This document shows, piece by piece, positions 25,316 to 33,900 of a stretch of 64,000 nt of DNA; within the stretch, counting starts at the first letter, position 1, and each line of letters opens with the position of its first letter. The stretch is from Marinagarivorans sp. Lineage in GTDB: Bacteria; Pseudomonadota; Gammaproteobacteria; Pseudomonadales; Cellvibrionaceae. A model generated the notes under the pieces. It searched no databases. It had not been told where the DNA came from and saw only the letters and a program-made list of their open reading frames with translations. A program made the translations under genes and the position numbers. The DNA lies in assembly GCA_028281865.1 (NCBI GenBank), contig JANQJB010000108.1, positions 1-64,000 of the forward strand. Direction: 5' to 3'.

Positions 25316-26053
25316 GTGAAAGTCGGTCTTTTTCTCGCATGTTTCAACGAGTCTTTGTTCCCAGAGACGGGTAAATCTGTCGTTAAAATTCTTGAGCAAC
25401 TTAATTGCGAGGTCGACTTTCCATTGGCACAGACCTGTTGCGGCCAGCTGCAATACAATTCCGGCTTTCAAGAGCATACACTCGCGCTCGCCCGGCGCTT
25501 TGTCGATATTTTCGCGCCTTATGATGCTGTTGTTTCTCCGTCCTCCAGCTGCACTCATATGGTAAAAGAGGTGTTTTTGCAGCTGGCTGAGGATTTCAAT
25601 GATCATGATTTTGAGCTGAAGGTGCGTAATTTGGCGCAAAAAACCTGGGAATTTACCGAGTTTTTAGTGGATAAGCTTAAGGTCACTAAGCTGGGAGCAT
25701 ACTACCCTCACACTGTGACCTACCATGCGACTTGTTCGTCTTCATTGGGGCTGAAATTGGACGATCGGCCGTTACGGCTTCTAAAGCAAGTTGAAGGCCT
25801 TGAGTTAGTTGAGATGGAAAGCGCGAATGAATGCTGTGGCTTTGGTGGCACGTTTGCCGTTAAAAATAAAGAGGTTTCCACCGCCATGTTGCAGGATAAA
25901 ATTGCAGCCATTGAAGCTGTGGATGTGAAGTATTGTGTTGCAGTGGATAACTCGTGCTTAATGCATATCGGTGGTGGACTATCGAAAAAAAATAGTGAGA
26001 TCGAGGTCATCCATCTCGCCGATATCCTCGCCTCGCGCAAGGAGGAAATCTAG
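25316..26053 (+). CDS. lutA: LutA-type iron-sulfur oxidoreductase subunit
   Basis: The GTG at 25316 gives VKVGLFLACFNESLFPETGK, the normal LutA beginning, with GGGAA 8 nt upstream; an earlier GTG at 25280 would add 12 atypical residues. 245 residues. Two CCG cysteine-rich blocks are present: CCGQLQYNSGF with preceding CNE near the start, and HATCSSSLGL plus NECCGFGGTFAVKN near the end. LutA is one of three cytoplasmic subunits that oxidise L-lactate to pyruvate. Its last codons contain the strong AAGGAGG ribosome-binding site of lutB, so translation is coupled. Together with lutB it opens away from the rhamnose operon, whose pathway yields L-lactate. Confidence 0.92.
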   Translation: MKVGLFLACFNESLFPETGKSVVKILEQLNCEVDFPLAQTCCGQLQYNSGFQEHTLALARRFVDIFAPYDAVVSPSSSCTHMVKEVFLQLAEDFNDHDFELKVRNLAQKTWEFTEFLVDKLKVTKLGAYYPHTVTYHATCSSSLGLKLDDRPLRLLKQVEGLELVEMESANECCGFGGTFAVKNKEVSTAMLQDKIAAIEAVDVKYCVAVDNSCLMHIGGGLSKKNSEIEVIHLADILASRKEEI

Positions 26054-27469
26054 ATGCCGGTTGTCGAACGCGGGGAAAAAATCGCTTTTAAAAATGCGGC
26101 AGAGAGAACGCTGCAAGATGGGCAGATGCGCCGCAATTTGCGACATGCCACAACCGTTATTCGCGGTAAGCGTGAAATTGTTGTTAACGAGATAGACGAT
26201 TGGCAGGAGTTGCGCGAGCAGGCGAAGCAAATCAAAACCAAGGCTCTGAAAAACCTACCGAGATTGCTCGAACAGCTGGAGGAAAATGTTAAGAAGGCTG
26301 GCGGGCAAGTCCACTGGGCGCGCGATGCCGACGAAGCTTCGGATATTGTTAAACAACTGGCGAAGCAGAGTGGGGCGCAAGAAGTTGTCAAAATAAAATC
26401 AATGACAACGGAAGAGATTAACTTAAACCGCGTGTTGGCAGATGAAGGGATACAGGCGATTGAGACCGATTTGGCTGAATTGATTATTCAATTGGGAAAT
26501 GACGAATCCACGCATATTGTTGTTCCTTCGGTGCATTGGAATCGCGATCAAATTCGCGAACTTTTTGTACGCGAGTTCAATCAGCCGGAACTGACTAACA
26601 ATCCTCCAGAATTAGCTAATGCGGCGCGCGCCTACCTGCGGCGAAAATTTTTGACGGCGAAAGTGGCGGTTAGCGGTGCAAATTTTGCTGTCGCTGAAAC
26701 GGGGTCTGTCGGCATTGTGGAAAGCGAGGGTAATGGGCGCATGTGTTTGACCTTGCCCGAGACATTAATTTCAGTGATGGGTATTGAGAAGGTAATCCCG
26801 ACTTGGGAAGAGTTATCCCCGATACTCGAATTGCTGCCGCGCTCCGCGACCGGAGAACGGATGAACCCCTACACTTCTATTTGGAGCGGTACGCGCGAAA
26901 ACGATGGGCCGAAAAATTTTCATTTGGTTCTGCTCGACAATGGCCGGACTGATATCCTAAAAGATTCAGTTGCGCGCGAAACCTTGCACTGTATTCGCTG
27001 TGGTGCGTGTTTGAATATTTGTCCAGTTTATCGCCGCACCGGTGGACAGGCCTACCAGAGCCCCTATTCTGGCCCGATTGGCGCAATTTTCTCGCCGCAA
27101 ATTTGGCGCAGCGAGCGGCATTTTGCGCACTTACCGTTTGCATCGAGTTTGTGCGGTGCATGCGCTGATGTATGCCCCGTAAAAATTCCCATCCCTCGTA
27201 TATTGACACAGTTGCGCTATCGAATGAAAAGGCAGTCGGGGCAAGCTGGCTTTTTCGAGCGTTTTGCTATCGGCCTCGTGACTTGGTTTTTTATGCGCGA
27301 GCAGCGTTTTGCCTGGCTATTGAAGTTGGCCAAATTTGGCCAGGTACCGTTTAAGCGCAAAGATAAGTTGGCCTCCGTTCCATTGATGGGGGCTTGGTTT
27401 GAAGCGCGCGATCTACCGGCGGTTGCGGACGAAACCTTTCGCGATTGGTGGAAGAAAAATAAATCATAA
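26054..27469 (+). CDS. lutB: LutB-type iron-sulfur protein with LUD domain
   Basis: 471 residues. The N-terminal LUD domain holds SMTTEEINLNRVLADEGIQ, HIVVPSVHWNRDQIRELF, and GANFAVAETGSVGIVESEGN. Then two 4Fe-4S motifs: CIRCGACLNICPVYR and CGACADVCPVKIPIP. The C-terminus (FKRKDKLASVPLMGAWFEAR) is usual for LutB. It starts directly at the lutA stop behind AAGGAGG. With LutA and LutC it forms the lactate oxidation complex; lutC lies 11 kb away at 14762. Confidence 0.95.
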   Translation: MPVVERGEKIAFKNAAERTLQDGQMRRNLRHATTVIRGKREIVVNEIDDWQELREQAKQIKTKALKNLPRLLEQLEENVKKAGGQVHWARDADEASDIVKQLAKQSGAQEVVKIKSMTTEEINLNRVLADEGIQAIETDLAELIIQLGNDESTHIVVPSVHWNRDQIRELFVREFNQPELTNNPPELANAARAYLRRKFLTAKVAVSGANFAVAETGSVGIVESEGNGRMCLTLPETLISVMGIEKVIPTWEELSPILELLPRSATGERMNPYTSIWSGTRENDGPKNFHLVLLDNGRTDILKDSVARETLHCIRCGACLNICPVYRRTGGQAYQSPYSGPIGAIFSPQIWRSERHFAHLPFASSLCGACADVCPVKIPIPRILTQLRYRMKRQSGQAGFFERFAIGLVTWFFMREQRFAWLLKLAKFGQVPFKRKDKLASVPLMGAWFEARDLPAVADETFRDWWKKNKS

Positions 27470-27787
27470 ATTTGTCTCTGCTTGCAAATGATCGCCTCCA
27501 ACGAAAGGCAGGAAGGCTTTTCGGAGACGGACAAAAATAAGCCCACTTGCACACCAGGTGTCAGAAAATCAATGGGATTGGCAAAACTTCCTGTATTATT
27601 AATCGCCTGTTCAGCTTTGGGGCCTGAGAATTCGGCTTGGATTAATTATTATTGGCCATGAAGAGTAATATTTTCGTTAGCGAGAATTGAGCATTTGTTT
27701 TTAATCTGAGGCTATTTAATCTGATAAGGTTTGGGGTTGAAGATTAATTGTTTTTTGGGTTGTGTTATGAATTTTGGGGGTTGTTTG
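27470..27787. other. 318-bp region between lutB and the OmpA-like gene
   Basis: No gene is visible. Near the right side a weak 15-bp tandem duplication is seen (27700-27714 and 27715-27729; both begin TTTAATCTGA). No convincing rho-independent terminator for lutB was found. Confidence 0.5.
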
Positions 27788-28921
27788 ATGAATGTAAAAT
27801 TGAGCGCGTTCGCAACATTTATTTTTGGAGTCACAAGCATTGGCGCTTTGGCTGACGGTTTTCAAATCGATATTGGTGGTGCTTATCATGAGTACGATAA
27901 CGACGCGTTTTTGGAACAGGAAATTGGCGGCAATATCAATCTCGGGTATCGCTACGACAATATCGCTATAGAAGCGGGTTATACAGAAACACCGACTAAC
28001 TCCCTGTTAAGTCCCTTTGAAGATGTCGATACCATCGATATGCGGATCGGCGGTTTGTTTTATTTTGCCGATATCAAAAACTTCGAACCGTTTTTGTACT
28101 TTGGTTACAGTAATTATGAGCTCGATTGGCCTGGTCGCGACGATTCAGATTACGACGATGCTATGCAGCTGGGCATTGGTGTAAAGGCATTTTTGACCGA
28201 GGGCCTCTATGCCCGCTTTGACACTCGACACCTGCATTTTGAAAAGGAGCTTCAACACCATGTAAGTACGCTAAGCATCGGCTATCGCTTTGGGCGAGAC
28301 ACAAACAGGGTAGTTAAACAGGTTGCAGCACCTAAGGTGCCCGAGGAAGAGCCGCAGGTTCTAGACAGTGACAACGACGGCGTTGCAGATGATGTTGATG
28401 TATGCAGCAATACTCCGGATGGTGTGACTGTTGATGCGGAAGGATGTCCGTTAGATTCAGATGGAGACGGTGTCGTAGATTATGGTGACAACTGCCCTAA
28501 TACGGATAAAAAGTTAAAAGTCGATACAAGTGGTTGTCCGATTACCCTTAAAGAAGAAGTTTCCATTGATTTGAAAGTAATATTTGCTAGCGGAAGTTCC
28601 GAAGTACCCAGCCAATATGTGCCAGAAATTGCCAAAGTGGCAAGATTTCTTGAGCAATATGCCGGTACCCGTGTGGTTATTGAAGGGCACACCGATACAT
28701 CTGGGTCGGCTACCTACAATAAGCGCCTCTCGCAAACGCGCGCAGATGCGGTGGCGCAGATCCTGGTCAGTTATTATCGCGTCGACGCTAGCCGGGTGAC
28801 GGCTATCGGTTATGGTGAGGAACAACCTATTGCTGACGAATCCACCGCAGAGGGGAAAGCAGCTAATCGTCGTGTAGTTGCGGTCGTGAGTGCTCAAAAA
28901 GAGAGCTTTCAAGAGCGCTAG
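27788..28921 (+). CDS. OmpA-family outer-membrane protein with thrombospondin type-3-like repeats
   Basis: The start at 27788 is preferred (MNVKLSAFATFIFGVTSIGALA signal peptide, GGGGG 7 nt upstream); earlier ATG/GTG codons in frame would lengthen it by 7-19 residues. Residues about 22-180 form a small beta-barrel (alternating strands such as NINLGYRYDNIAIEAGYTET). Two Asp-rich calcium-binding repeats follow (DSDNDGVADDVDVCSNTPDG and DSDGDGVVDYGDNCPNTD). The C-terminal OmpA domain has VIEGHTDTSGSATYNKRLSQ and AIGYGEEQPIADE, which bind peptidoglycan. It would tether the outer membrane to the wall. The neighbouring AtpC-like gene is convergent. Confidence 0.92.
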   Translation: MNVKLSAFATFIFGVTSIGALADGFQIDIGGAYHEYDNDAFLEQEIGGNINLGYRYDNIAIEAGYTETPTNSLLSPFEDVDTIDMRIGGLFYFADIKNFEPFLYFGYSNYELDWPGRDDSDYDDAMQLGIGVKAFLTEGLYARFDTRHLHFEKELQHHVSTLSIGYRFGRDTNRVVKQVAAPKVPEEEPQVLDSDNDGVADDVDVCSNTPDGVTVDAEGCPLDSDGDGVVDYGDNCPNTDKKLKVDTSGCPITLKEEVSIDLKVIFASGSSEVPSQYVPEIAKVARFLEQYAGTRVVIEGHTDTSGSATYNKRLSQTRADAVAQILVSYYRVDASRVTAIGYGEEQPIADESTAEGKAANRRVVAVVSAQKESFQER

Positions 28922-28949
28922 GTTTTTACCGCTGAGCGAATGGGCAACG

Positions 28950-29330
28950 TCATATTGTTGCCCATTTGTCGCGAATAAATGCGTAAAAATCCAAGTCCTC
29001 TTGGCTTAAGGTCTGAGGTATCCGGGCGTTTTCCTCTGCGTTACGAGCACGGAAAGCGTCTAAGTCGTCGGCTCGAACGACGCTATCAGCCAATACCGTA
29101 ACTAGGCTTGGCTGCACTTCAAGAAACCCTCCACTCGTGTAGAAGGTCTGATATTCACCGTTTGCTTCGGTGATTTGAATTGGGCCTGCATTGAGAGCAG
29201 TGATCAGCGGATGGTGACCAGCCATGATACCCAACATACCTTCGCTGCCGCTTATCACGATTGATTGGATTTCGCCGACGAAAATCTCGCCTTCGATACT
29301 GACAATGTCGCATTTAAAGCTTTTTACCAT
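28950..29330 (-). CDS. Stand-alone F1-ATPase epsilon-subunit-like protein (AtpC-like)
   Basis: 126 residues. The N-terminal beta-sandwich is clearly epsilon: FKCDIVSIEGEIFVGEIQSI, GSEGMLGIMAGHHPLITALN, YTSGGFLEVQPSLVTVLADS, VVRADDLDAFRARNAEENAR. The C-terminal helical part is shortened: after the first helix only about 25 residues remain and the second helix seen in E. coli epsilon is missing. No other ATP synthase gene is adjacent, so this is a paralogue or displaced copy. It could still bind gamma or another rotary ATPase; it may have no role in ATP synthesis. The terminal codons lie in a 10-bp inverted repeat (28939-28966). Confidence 0.85.
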   Translation of the reverse strand: MVKSFKCDIVSIEGEIFVGEIQSIVISGSEGMLGIMAGHHPLITALNAGPIQITEANGEYQTFYTSGGFLEVQPSLVTVLADSVVRADDLDAFRARNAEENARIPQTLSQEDLDFYAFIRDKWATI

Positions 29331-29471
29331 CGCGTTGGCCGTCGCTATAGTTGCCTAGCAAATTAGGCGAGAATTTTAGTCTCGGCCTTGCAGACTAACC
29401 GCAGAGCTTTACAGTATTTTTAATGCGTTGAGGAGCTTCTGATAAAAAGGAAGGGAATTAATGCGATTCAA

Positions 29472-29504
29472 ATAAAAAATCGGCAGCTATTTTATAGCTG
29501 CCGA
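29472..29504 (-). terminator. Rho-independent terminator of the EF-hand gene
   Basis: An 11-bp perfect stem TCGGCAGCTAT / ATAGCTGCCGA with a 3-nt loop (29480-29504). On the minus strand it is followed directly by a T-rich tract (complement of 29473-29479). It lies downstream of the minus-strand EF-hand gene that ends at 29627. Confidence 0.85.
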
Positions 29505-29529
29505 CCTTGTTTCTTCGATTTATTTTTTG

Positions 29530-29598
29530 AATAACTAATCTAAAGTTGAATAATTAACCTAAATTTGAATAACCAACTTAGATTTGAACAGCTAACCA
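29530..29598. repeat. Degenerate 19-bp tandem repeat, about 3.6 units
   Basis: Units at 29530-29548, 29549-29567 and 29568-29586 begin AATAAYYAAYY and end TTG; a partial fourth starts at 29587. Copies differ mainly by transitions. It lies between the EF-hand gene and its terminator, so it would be in that transcript's 3' untranslated region. Confidence 0.75.
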
Positions 29599-29626
29599 AG
29601 GATGGAAGAGCCGTCCTTTGGAGATT

Positions 29627-29923
29627 TTACTGGGTATCGTCTGGAACCACAACTGAGACTTTTTTACTTGCGCCCTCGCTAAAATATTCAGGCTGTGTAA
29701 TAACGCCGTCTTGGTTTGAATCAAATTTTAAAAACTCGTCAACTGAGATTACGTCAACAGCTTCACTTGCAGAAATTAACCCATCTTGATTTTTGTCGAG
29801 TTTTTGGAACATAGTATTTTTTTCTGCTTCTTTATTTGGCTTTTCCTTGGATGAGCCGGCATGGGTAAGGTTAGAAACAAAAAATGAGGCTGCTATTAGA
29901 GCAACGAGTGTAGGAGTTTTCAT
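29627..29923 (-). CDS. Small secreted EF-hand protein
   Basis: 98 residues. Signal peptide (LVALIAASFFVSNLTHA) then a lysine/glutamate-rich linker. Two canonical EF-hand loops follow: DKNQDGLISASE and DSNQDGVITQPE, each with the Dx[DN]xDG pattern and a final Glu, so calcium binding in the periplasm is likely. The role is unknown; small EF-hand proteins of this kind are frequent in marine gammaproteobacteria. Its transcript should end at the hairpin at 29480-29504. Confidence 0.85.
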   Translation of the reverse strand: MKTPTLVALIAASFFVSNLTHAGSSKEKPNKEAEKNTMFQKLDKNQDGLISASEAVDVISVDEFLKFDSNQDGVITQPEYFSEGASKKVSVVVPDDTQ

Positions 29924-30316
29924 AATTATTCACCTTTAAAAAAATGGATTTAAAGACTTTCGCTTGTTATACCTTTTACAATATTTAACGGTGAGCAAAA
30001 GCTTTTTGCGTTAGTTATTTTTATTGATTTGCTCGTAATAACACGCAGTAAGTGATTGGCAATAGTTGCGCCAAGATGCAAAATAGATTAAAAAACAATG
30101 CGTTATGACTTTCGGGCTATGTTGAATACACCGTTTGTGTTGCCAATAAGCAACAGGTGTTTTATTTCTTTTTTTATTTTTTTAGCTCATTTTGCCAATT
30201 GGGCTTGTTAACTTTGCTAAAACCCCAGAATTTACGCAGAGCTTGTGCATGCAATATAAAAACAAAAATCGATGTCGAACAGGTGTCGTCAATTGGCGAC
30301 ACTCAGGGTGAAACCT
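29924..30316. other. 393-bp region upstream of the glrK-like gene
   Basis: This divergent spacer must hold the promoters of the EF-hand gene and the GlrK-like gene. It is AT-rich. A sigma-54-like string near 30057 was examined and rejected because its spacing is wrong. No other site is supported. Confidence 0.5.
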
Positions 30317-31759
30317 ATGATGCGAATGCAGTCACTTTCACTTTTAAAATTAATCTTATTGGGTTTTTTTGTTGTTGCCTTGCCGCTGGTCGGAGCAATT
30401 GTTACAGCGATTAATCAGGTTGATAAGTTGGCGCAAGACAGTGGGCGAGCTTTAGTAGCCGTTCAGAAAAATACTGGAATCAGTCGAATGCTAGCAAGTC
30501 GCGTGACGGAAATGGAGCGTTCAGCCAGGCAGTTTCACGCACTAGGTGATCAATCTTATTACGATTTATACAACAAACATCGAGACGACGTGATTGCGAT
30601 TTTGCACAATTTGCGTAGTGCTAGCACACCTCAAAACATACAACAATTGTTGGCAAAAACTGAGCAATCGGAAGCTGCAGTTTTTGCATTTGTAGAAGCC
30701 GGTGAGGGCGTCTCAATGCAGGCCTTGACGGATACTTTTGCAATATTGCGCGAAGATGTGCTGGAGATTGTTCGGCTCTACAATACGCTTGCACGCGATA
30801 TGAGTAACGCAATGCCCGAGAGAGCGGACAATTTACAGAGCATTCTGGTGGGTCAAGCTGTTCTGGTTATCCCGTTATCCGTTGGTTTAGCGATAGTTTT
30901 TGTTGTGGCAATTGCCCGGCCTTTACGCCAAATCGACCAGGGTATACGTTCACTTGGGCATGGTTTTTTAAGTGAGCCGATAAAAGTGAGCGGCCCGAAA
31001 GACTTTGAGTACTTGGGCTCTCAACTAGATTATTTGCGTATAAGGCTTATCGAGTTGGAAGCGCAAAAAACGCAGTTTTTACGCAATGTGTCCCATGAAT
31101 TAAAAACACCACTGACCAATATTCGCGAGGGAACAGAATTGCTGCGGTCAATAAGCCAAGAGTCTCAGGATCATGAACAGCAAACTATAGCGCGCATCCT
31201 GAGGGAGAATAGCGTGCGCCTACAGCGGATGATCGAGGAGTTATTGCGGTTCGGGACCGATGGCGAAATTACATCAAAAAGTGTCGATGAACCATTGGAG
31301 CTGGATCGTCTGGTGAAAAAGGTGGTCGATAAGCATGAACTCGCGTTAGCCTCACGTAATATTGAGCTTGTATTAGATGTTCAGCCGATAGTCGTGTCCG
31401 TCGATCGAAAACGGATTAGCATTGTTGTCGACAACTTAGTGAACAACGCCGTTAAATACGCACCGCAGTTTGGTATGCTAAAGGTAAATTTACGTGTGGC
31501 TGAACATGGTATTCATCTGGATATACTCGACAACGGGCCCGGTGTTCAAGAAAATGAAAAAGATCAAATTTTTGATTGGTTTTTTATTGGGCAAAAACCT
31601 CAGGACGCTATAATTGCCGGAACTGGCATGGGATTAGCTATTGCGCAGGAGTATGCTCGGCAGCACCAAGGTAGAATCGAACTACTCGATTCCGAACAAG
31701 GCGCTCATTTCCGTTTGATTTTGCCGCTGGCGCGTATGACATCAATATATGAAAAATAG
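30317..31759 (+). CDS. glrK: GlrK/QseE-type sensor histidine kinase
   Basis: The start at 30317 (MMRMQSLSLLKL) has AGGGTG 6 nt upstream; 45 bp of extra open frame precede it. 480 residues. A membrane segment near the N-terminus (ILLGFFVVALPLVGAIVTAI), a helical periplasmic sensor region to about residue 175, a second segment (AVLVIPLSVGLAIVFVVAIA), a HAMP-like linker, H-box FLRNVSHELKTPLTNIREG with the phosphoacceptor His, N-box VVDNLVNNAVKYAP and G-boxes LDILDNGPGV and AGTGMGLAIAQEYA. Gene order with the next lipoprotein and sigma-54 regulator is that of glrK-qseG-glrR, an envelope-stress system. Its signal cannot be read. Confidence 0.9.
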   Translation: MMRMQSLSLLKLILLGFFVVALPLVGAIVTAINQVDKLAQDSGRALVAVQKNTGISRMLASRVTEMERSARQFHALGDQSYYDLYNKHRDDVIAILHNLRSASTPQNIQQLLAKTEQSEAAVFAFVEAGEGVSMQALTDTFAILREDVLEIVRLYNTLARDMSNAMPERADNLQSILVGQAVLVIPLSVGLAIVFVVAIARPLRQIDQGIRSLGHGFLSEPIKVSGPKDFEYLGSQLDYLRIRLIELEAQKTQFLRNVSHELKTPLTNIREGTELLRSISQESQDHEQQTIARILRENSVRLQRMIEELLRFGTDGEITSKSVDEPLELDRLVKKVVDKHELALASRNIELVLDVQPIVVSVDRKRISIVVDNLVNNAVKYAPQFGMLKVNLRVAEHGIHLDILDNGPGVQENEKDQIFDWFFIGQKPQDAIIAGTGMGLAIAQEYARQHQGRIELLDSEQGAHFRLILPLARMTSIYEK

Positions 31760-31781
31760 AGAACGTTAGAAATTCTTTTCA

Positions 31782-32384
31782 ATGAAAGTTTCAATTAATC
31801 CTAAATTAAAAACTAAAAAAATAATTTTTATTTTTTTATATGTTGTTTTTTTATTTTTGCTGTCTGCCTGTTCGAATTTGCAAACAAAGGCCTTGCTCGA
31901 TTGGCAGGAGTATACGCAAGCATATGTCAGCGCGGATGCTGAAGAGAAACAACAAATGCAGTTGCAATTGCAAGAAAACTATCAAGAGGACGCAAGCAGT
32001 GATATTGCGCTTAAATTGGGTTTTGCGTATTTGCAACAAGCTGAAAATTTCAGCTACGAGCAACTGAAGCAGATTGAGGAATTAATAAATCAAGAGAAAA
32101 CTAGTTTGCCTTTCACTATTATAAAGCGTCAATTGTCGCTTCAGCTCGAAGCGCAACAAAACATTTTCAAACTTAATCAGCAGCTTCAATACATAGATGC
32201 CAGCGCTTGCAAAGAAAGGTTGGAAGCAAAAGGAAATAGAGAAAACGAAAATACACCTTATATTAATGAACTTGAAGCATTGCGGCAAAAACTAAGTGAA
32301 TTGCAAAACCAGTTACAAGTATTAAAGTCTATTGATGACGATTTGACAAAAAGTCGTCAGGCAATTGATCAGCTTACCCAGTAA
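31782..32384 (+). CDS. qseG: QseG-like coiled-coil lipoprotein
   Basis: 200 residues. A positively charged N-terminus, hydrophobic core and lipobox FLLSAC (Cys30). The mature part is nearly all alpha-helical with Gln/Glu/Leu heptads (LEALRQKLSELQNQLQVLKS), a coiled coil. It lies 22 bp after the kinase gene and 20 bp before the response regulator, matching the position of QseG/YfhG, an outer-membrane lipoprotein that contacts the kinase in enterobacteria. Sequence similarity in this family is low, so gene order is the main support. Confidence 0.75.
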   Translation: MKVSINPKLKTKKIIFIFLYVVFLFLLSACSNLQTKALLDWQEYTQAYVSADAEEKQQMQLQLQENYQEDASSDIALKLGFAYLQQAENFSYEQLKQIEELINQEKTSLPFTIIKRQLSLQLEAQQNIFKLNQQLQYIDASACKERLEAKGNRENENTPYINELEALRQKLSELQNQLQVLKSIDDDLTKSRQAIDQLTQ

Positions 32385-32404
32385 ATTTTACGGTGGAGTG
32401 GTTA

Positions 32405-33805
32405 ATGTCTTCTCAAAAGTCGGTTGCAGGCGATCATTCTCAGTTAAGTTCATCGACAAAACCTTTAGTTTTAGTCGTGGACGATGACGAAGATTTGCTG
32501 CAACTGCTAACAATACGCTTACAGCGTGCAGGTTTTAGTGTGGCTACCGCCAACTGCGCTGAAATTGCTTTGTCGAAACTCTCTCAGATTCATCCACGCG
32601 TTGTAATTACCGATTTAAAAATGAAAGCAATGGATGGCTTGGAGCTTTTAGGTGAAATTGAAAATCGCTATCCGGTGTTACCTGTAATACTGTTGACCGC
32701 GCACGGGACGATTCCCGATGCTGTAATTGCTACAAAAAAAGGCGCGTATGCCTTCCTTACCAAGCCTATCAATGATGAAGAGCTAATTAATTGTTTACGA
32801 AACGCAATTAAAATTAGTGTTTCTCCAACGAATGCTTTTACACATAATCAATCCGATAATAGATGGCGACGCGAAATTATTACACGTAGTCCTTTAATGG
32901 AGGCACTTTTACAGCAAGCTGAACTCGCCGCTTCGAGTGATGCCAGTATCATTATTGAGAGCGATAGCGGTACAGGCAAGGAGTTGCTAGCGCGTGCTAT
33001 TCACAAAGCTAGTGCTCGCGCTGAGAAGCCGTTTGTTGCGGTAAATTGTTCGGCAATTCCTGAAAATTTGTTTGAAAGCGAAATGTTCGGACATGCCAAA
33101 GGAGCGTTTACAGGTGCGCATAAAAATCGCGAAGGATTATTTCAACAGGCACATGAAGGGACGCTTTTTTTAGACGAACTCGGCGATATGCCCGTGAGCT
33201 TCCAAGCCAAATTGCTCCGTACTTTGCAAGAAGGCGTTGTTAGGCCGGTTGGTGCGGATGAAGTGTCGGTCGATGTACGTATTATTGCAGCGACGCATCG
33301 CAACTTGCAGGAAGCTATTGCAACACAGGTTTTCCGCGAAGATCTGTTTTATCGTCTAAGTGTTGTAACGTTGAAATTGCCGGCGTTGGCGGATCGGCGA
33401 GAAGATATATCATTGCTTGCAGATCATTTTTTAAAAGTATTTAAAGCACAAGGAAAGATTTCTTCGCCCGCAAAAGGTTTTAGCGCGGGGGCGACTGAAC
33501 GCCTGGTCGCCGCACCGTGGCCAGGCAATGTTCGGCAGTTAGCTAATGTCGTGCAGCAGTGTTCAGTGTTGTGTCGACAAGAGCTTATACCCGAAAGTTT
33601 AGTTGTACATGCCTTAAATCAAAAACAGCAGGGGCTTGAGTCTTTCGCGGATGCGCGCAACCGATTTGAATTTCAATACCTTAGCAATTTGTTGCAGGCA
33701 ACAAGCGGTAATGTGTCTCAGGCAGCGCGTTTGGCTGAGCGCAATCGCAGCGAGTTTTATAAACTATTAAAAAAATACAATCTTGAGCCTGCGGACTTCC
33801 GTTGA
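32405..33805 (+). CDS. glrR: GlrR/QseF-type sigma-54-dependent response regulator
   Basis: The ATG at 32405 (MSSQKSVAG) has GGTGGAG 6 nt upstream; an in-frame GTG at 32393 is less likely. 466 residues in three domains. Receiver: VLVVDDDEDLLQLL, phosphorylation Asp in VITDLKMKAMDG, LLTAHG, FLTKPI. AAA+ sigma-54 activator: ESDSGTGKELLARAI (Walker A), GHAKGAFTGA loop that contacts sigma-54, GTLFLDELGDMP (Walker B), WPGNVRQLANVV. C-terminal Fis-type helix-turn-helix: VSQAARLAERNRSEFYKLLK. It would activate envelope-related promoters after phosphorylation by the neighbouring kinase. Confidence 0.93.
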   Translation: MSSQKSVAGDHSQLSSSTKPLVLVVDDDEDLLQLLTIRLQRAGFSVATANCAEIALSKLSQIHPRVVITDLKMKAMDGLELLGEIENRYPVLPVILLTAHGTIPDAVIATKKGAYAFLTKPINDEELINCLRNAIKISVSPTNAFTHNQSDNRWRREIITRSPLMEALLQQAELAASSDASIIIESDSGTGKELLARAIHKASARAEKPFVAVNCSAIPENLFESEMFGHAKGAFTGAHKNREGLFQQAHEGTLFLDELGDMPVSFQAKLLRTLQEGVVRPVGADEVSVDVRIIAATHRNLQEAIATQVFREDLFYRLSVVTLKLPALADRREDISLLADHFLKVFKAQGKISSPAKGFSAGATERLVAAPWPGNVRQLANVVQQCSVLCRQELIPESLVVHALNQKQQGLESFADARNRFEFQYLSNLLQATSGNVSQAARLAERNRSEFYKLLKKYNLEPADFR

Positions 33806-33900
33806 GTATCGCTAAAGCTCTACCTTCATCTTGTTTTGTAATGAGCCTATCTTCAAAATAGAAGGCGATCGCGTTTTATTATGCAATAAGCTCTAGTCTT

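Noticed and set aside
28939-28966. 10-bp inverted repeat at the end of the AtpC-like gene as a terminator
   Set aside because: Neither side is followed by a T run, and half the stem is coding sequence; function cannot be supported.
29530-29598. Tandem repeats as a CRISPR array
   Set aside because: Units are contiguous 19-bp copies with no unique spacers, and no cas genes are in the window. The same holds for the other tandem arrays.
30055-30072. Sigma-54-like string TTGGCAATAGTTGCG before the glrK-like gene
   Set aside because: GG and GC are 8 bases apart rather than the 10 needed for a -24/-12 promoter.
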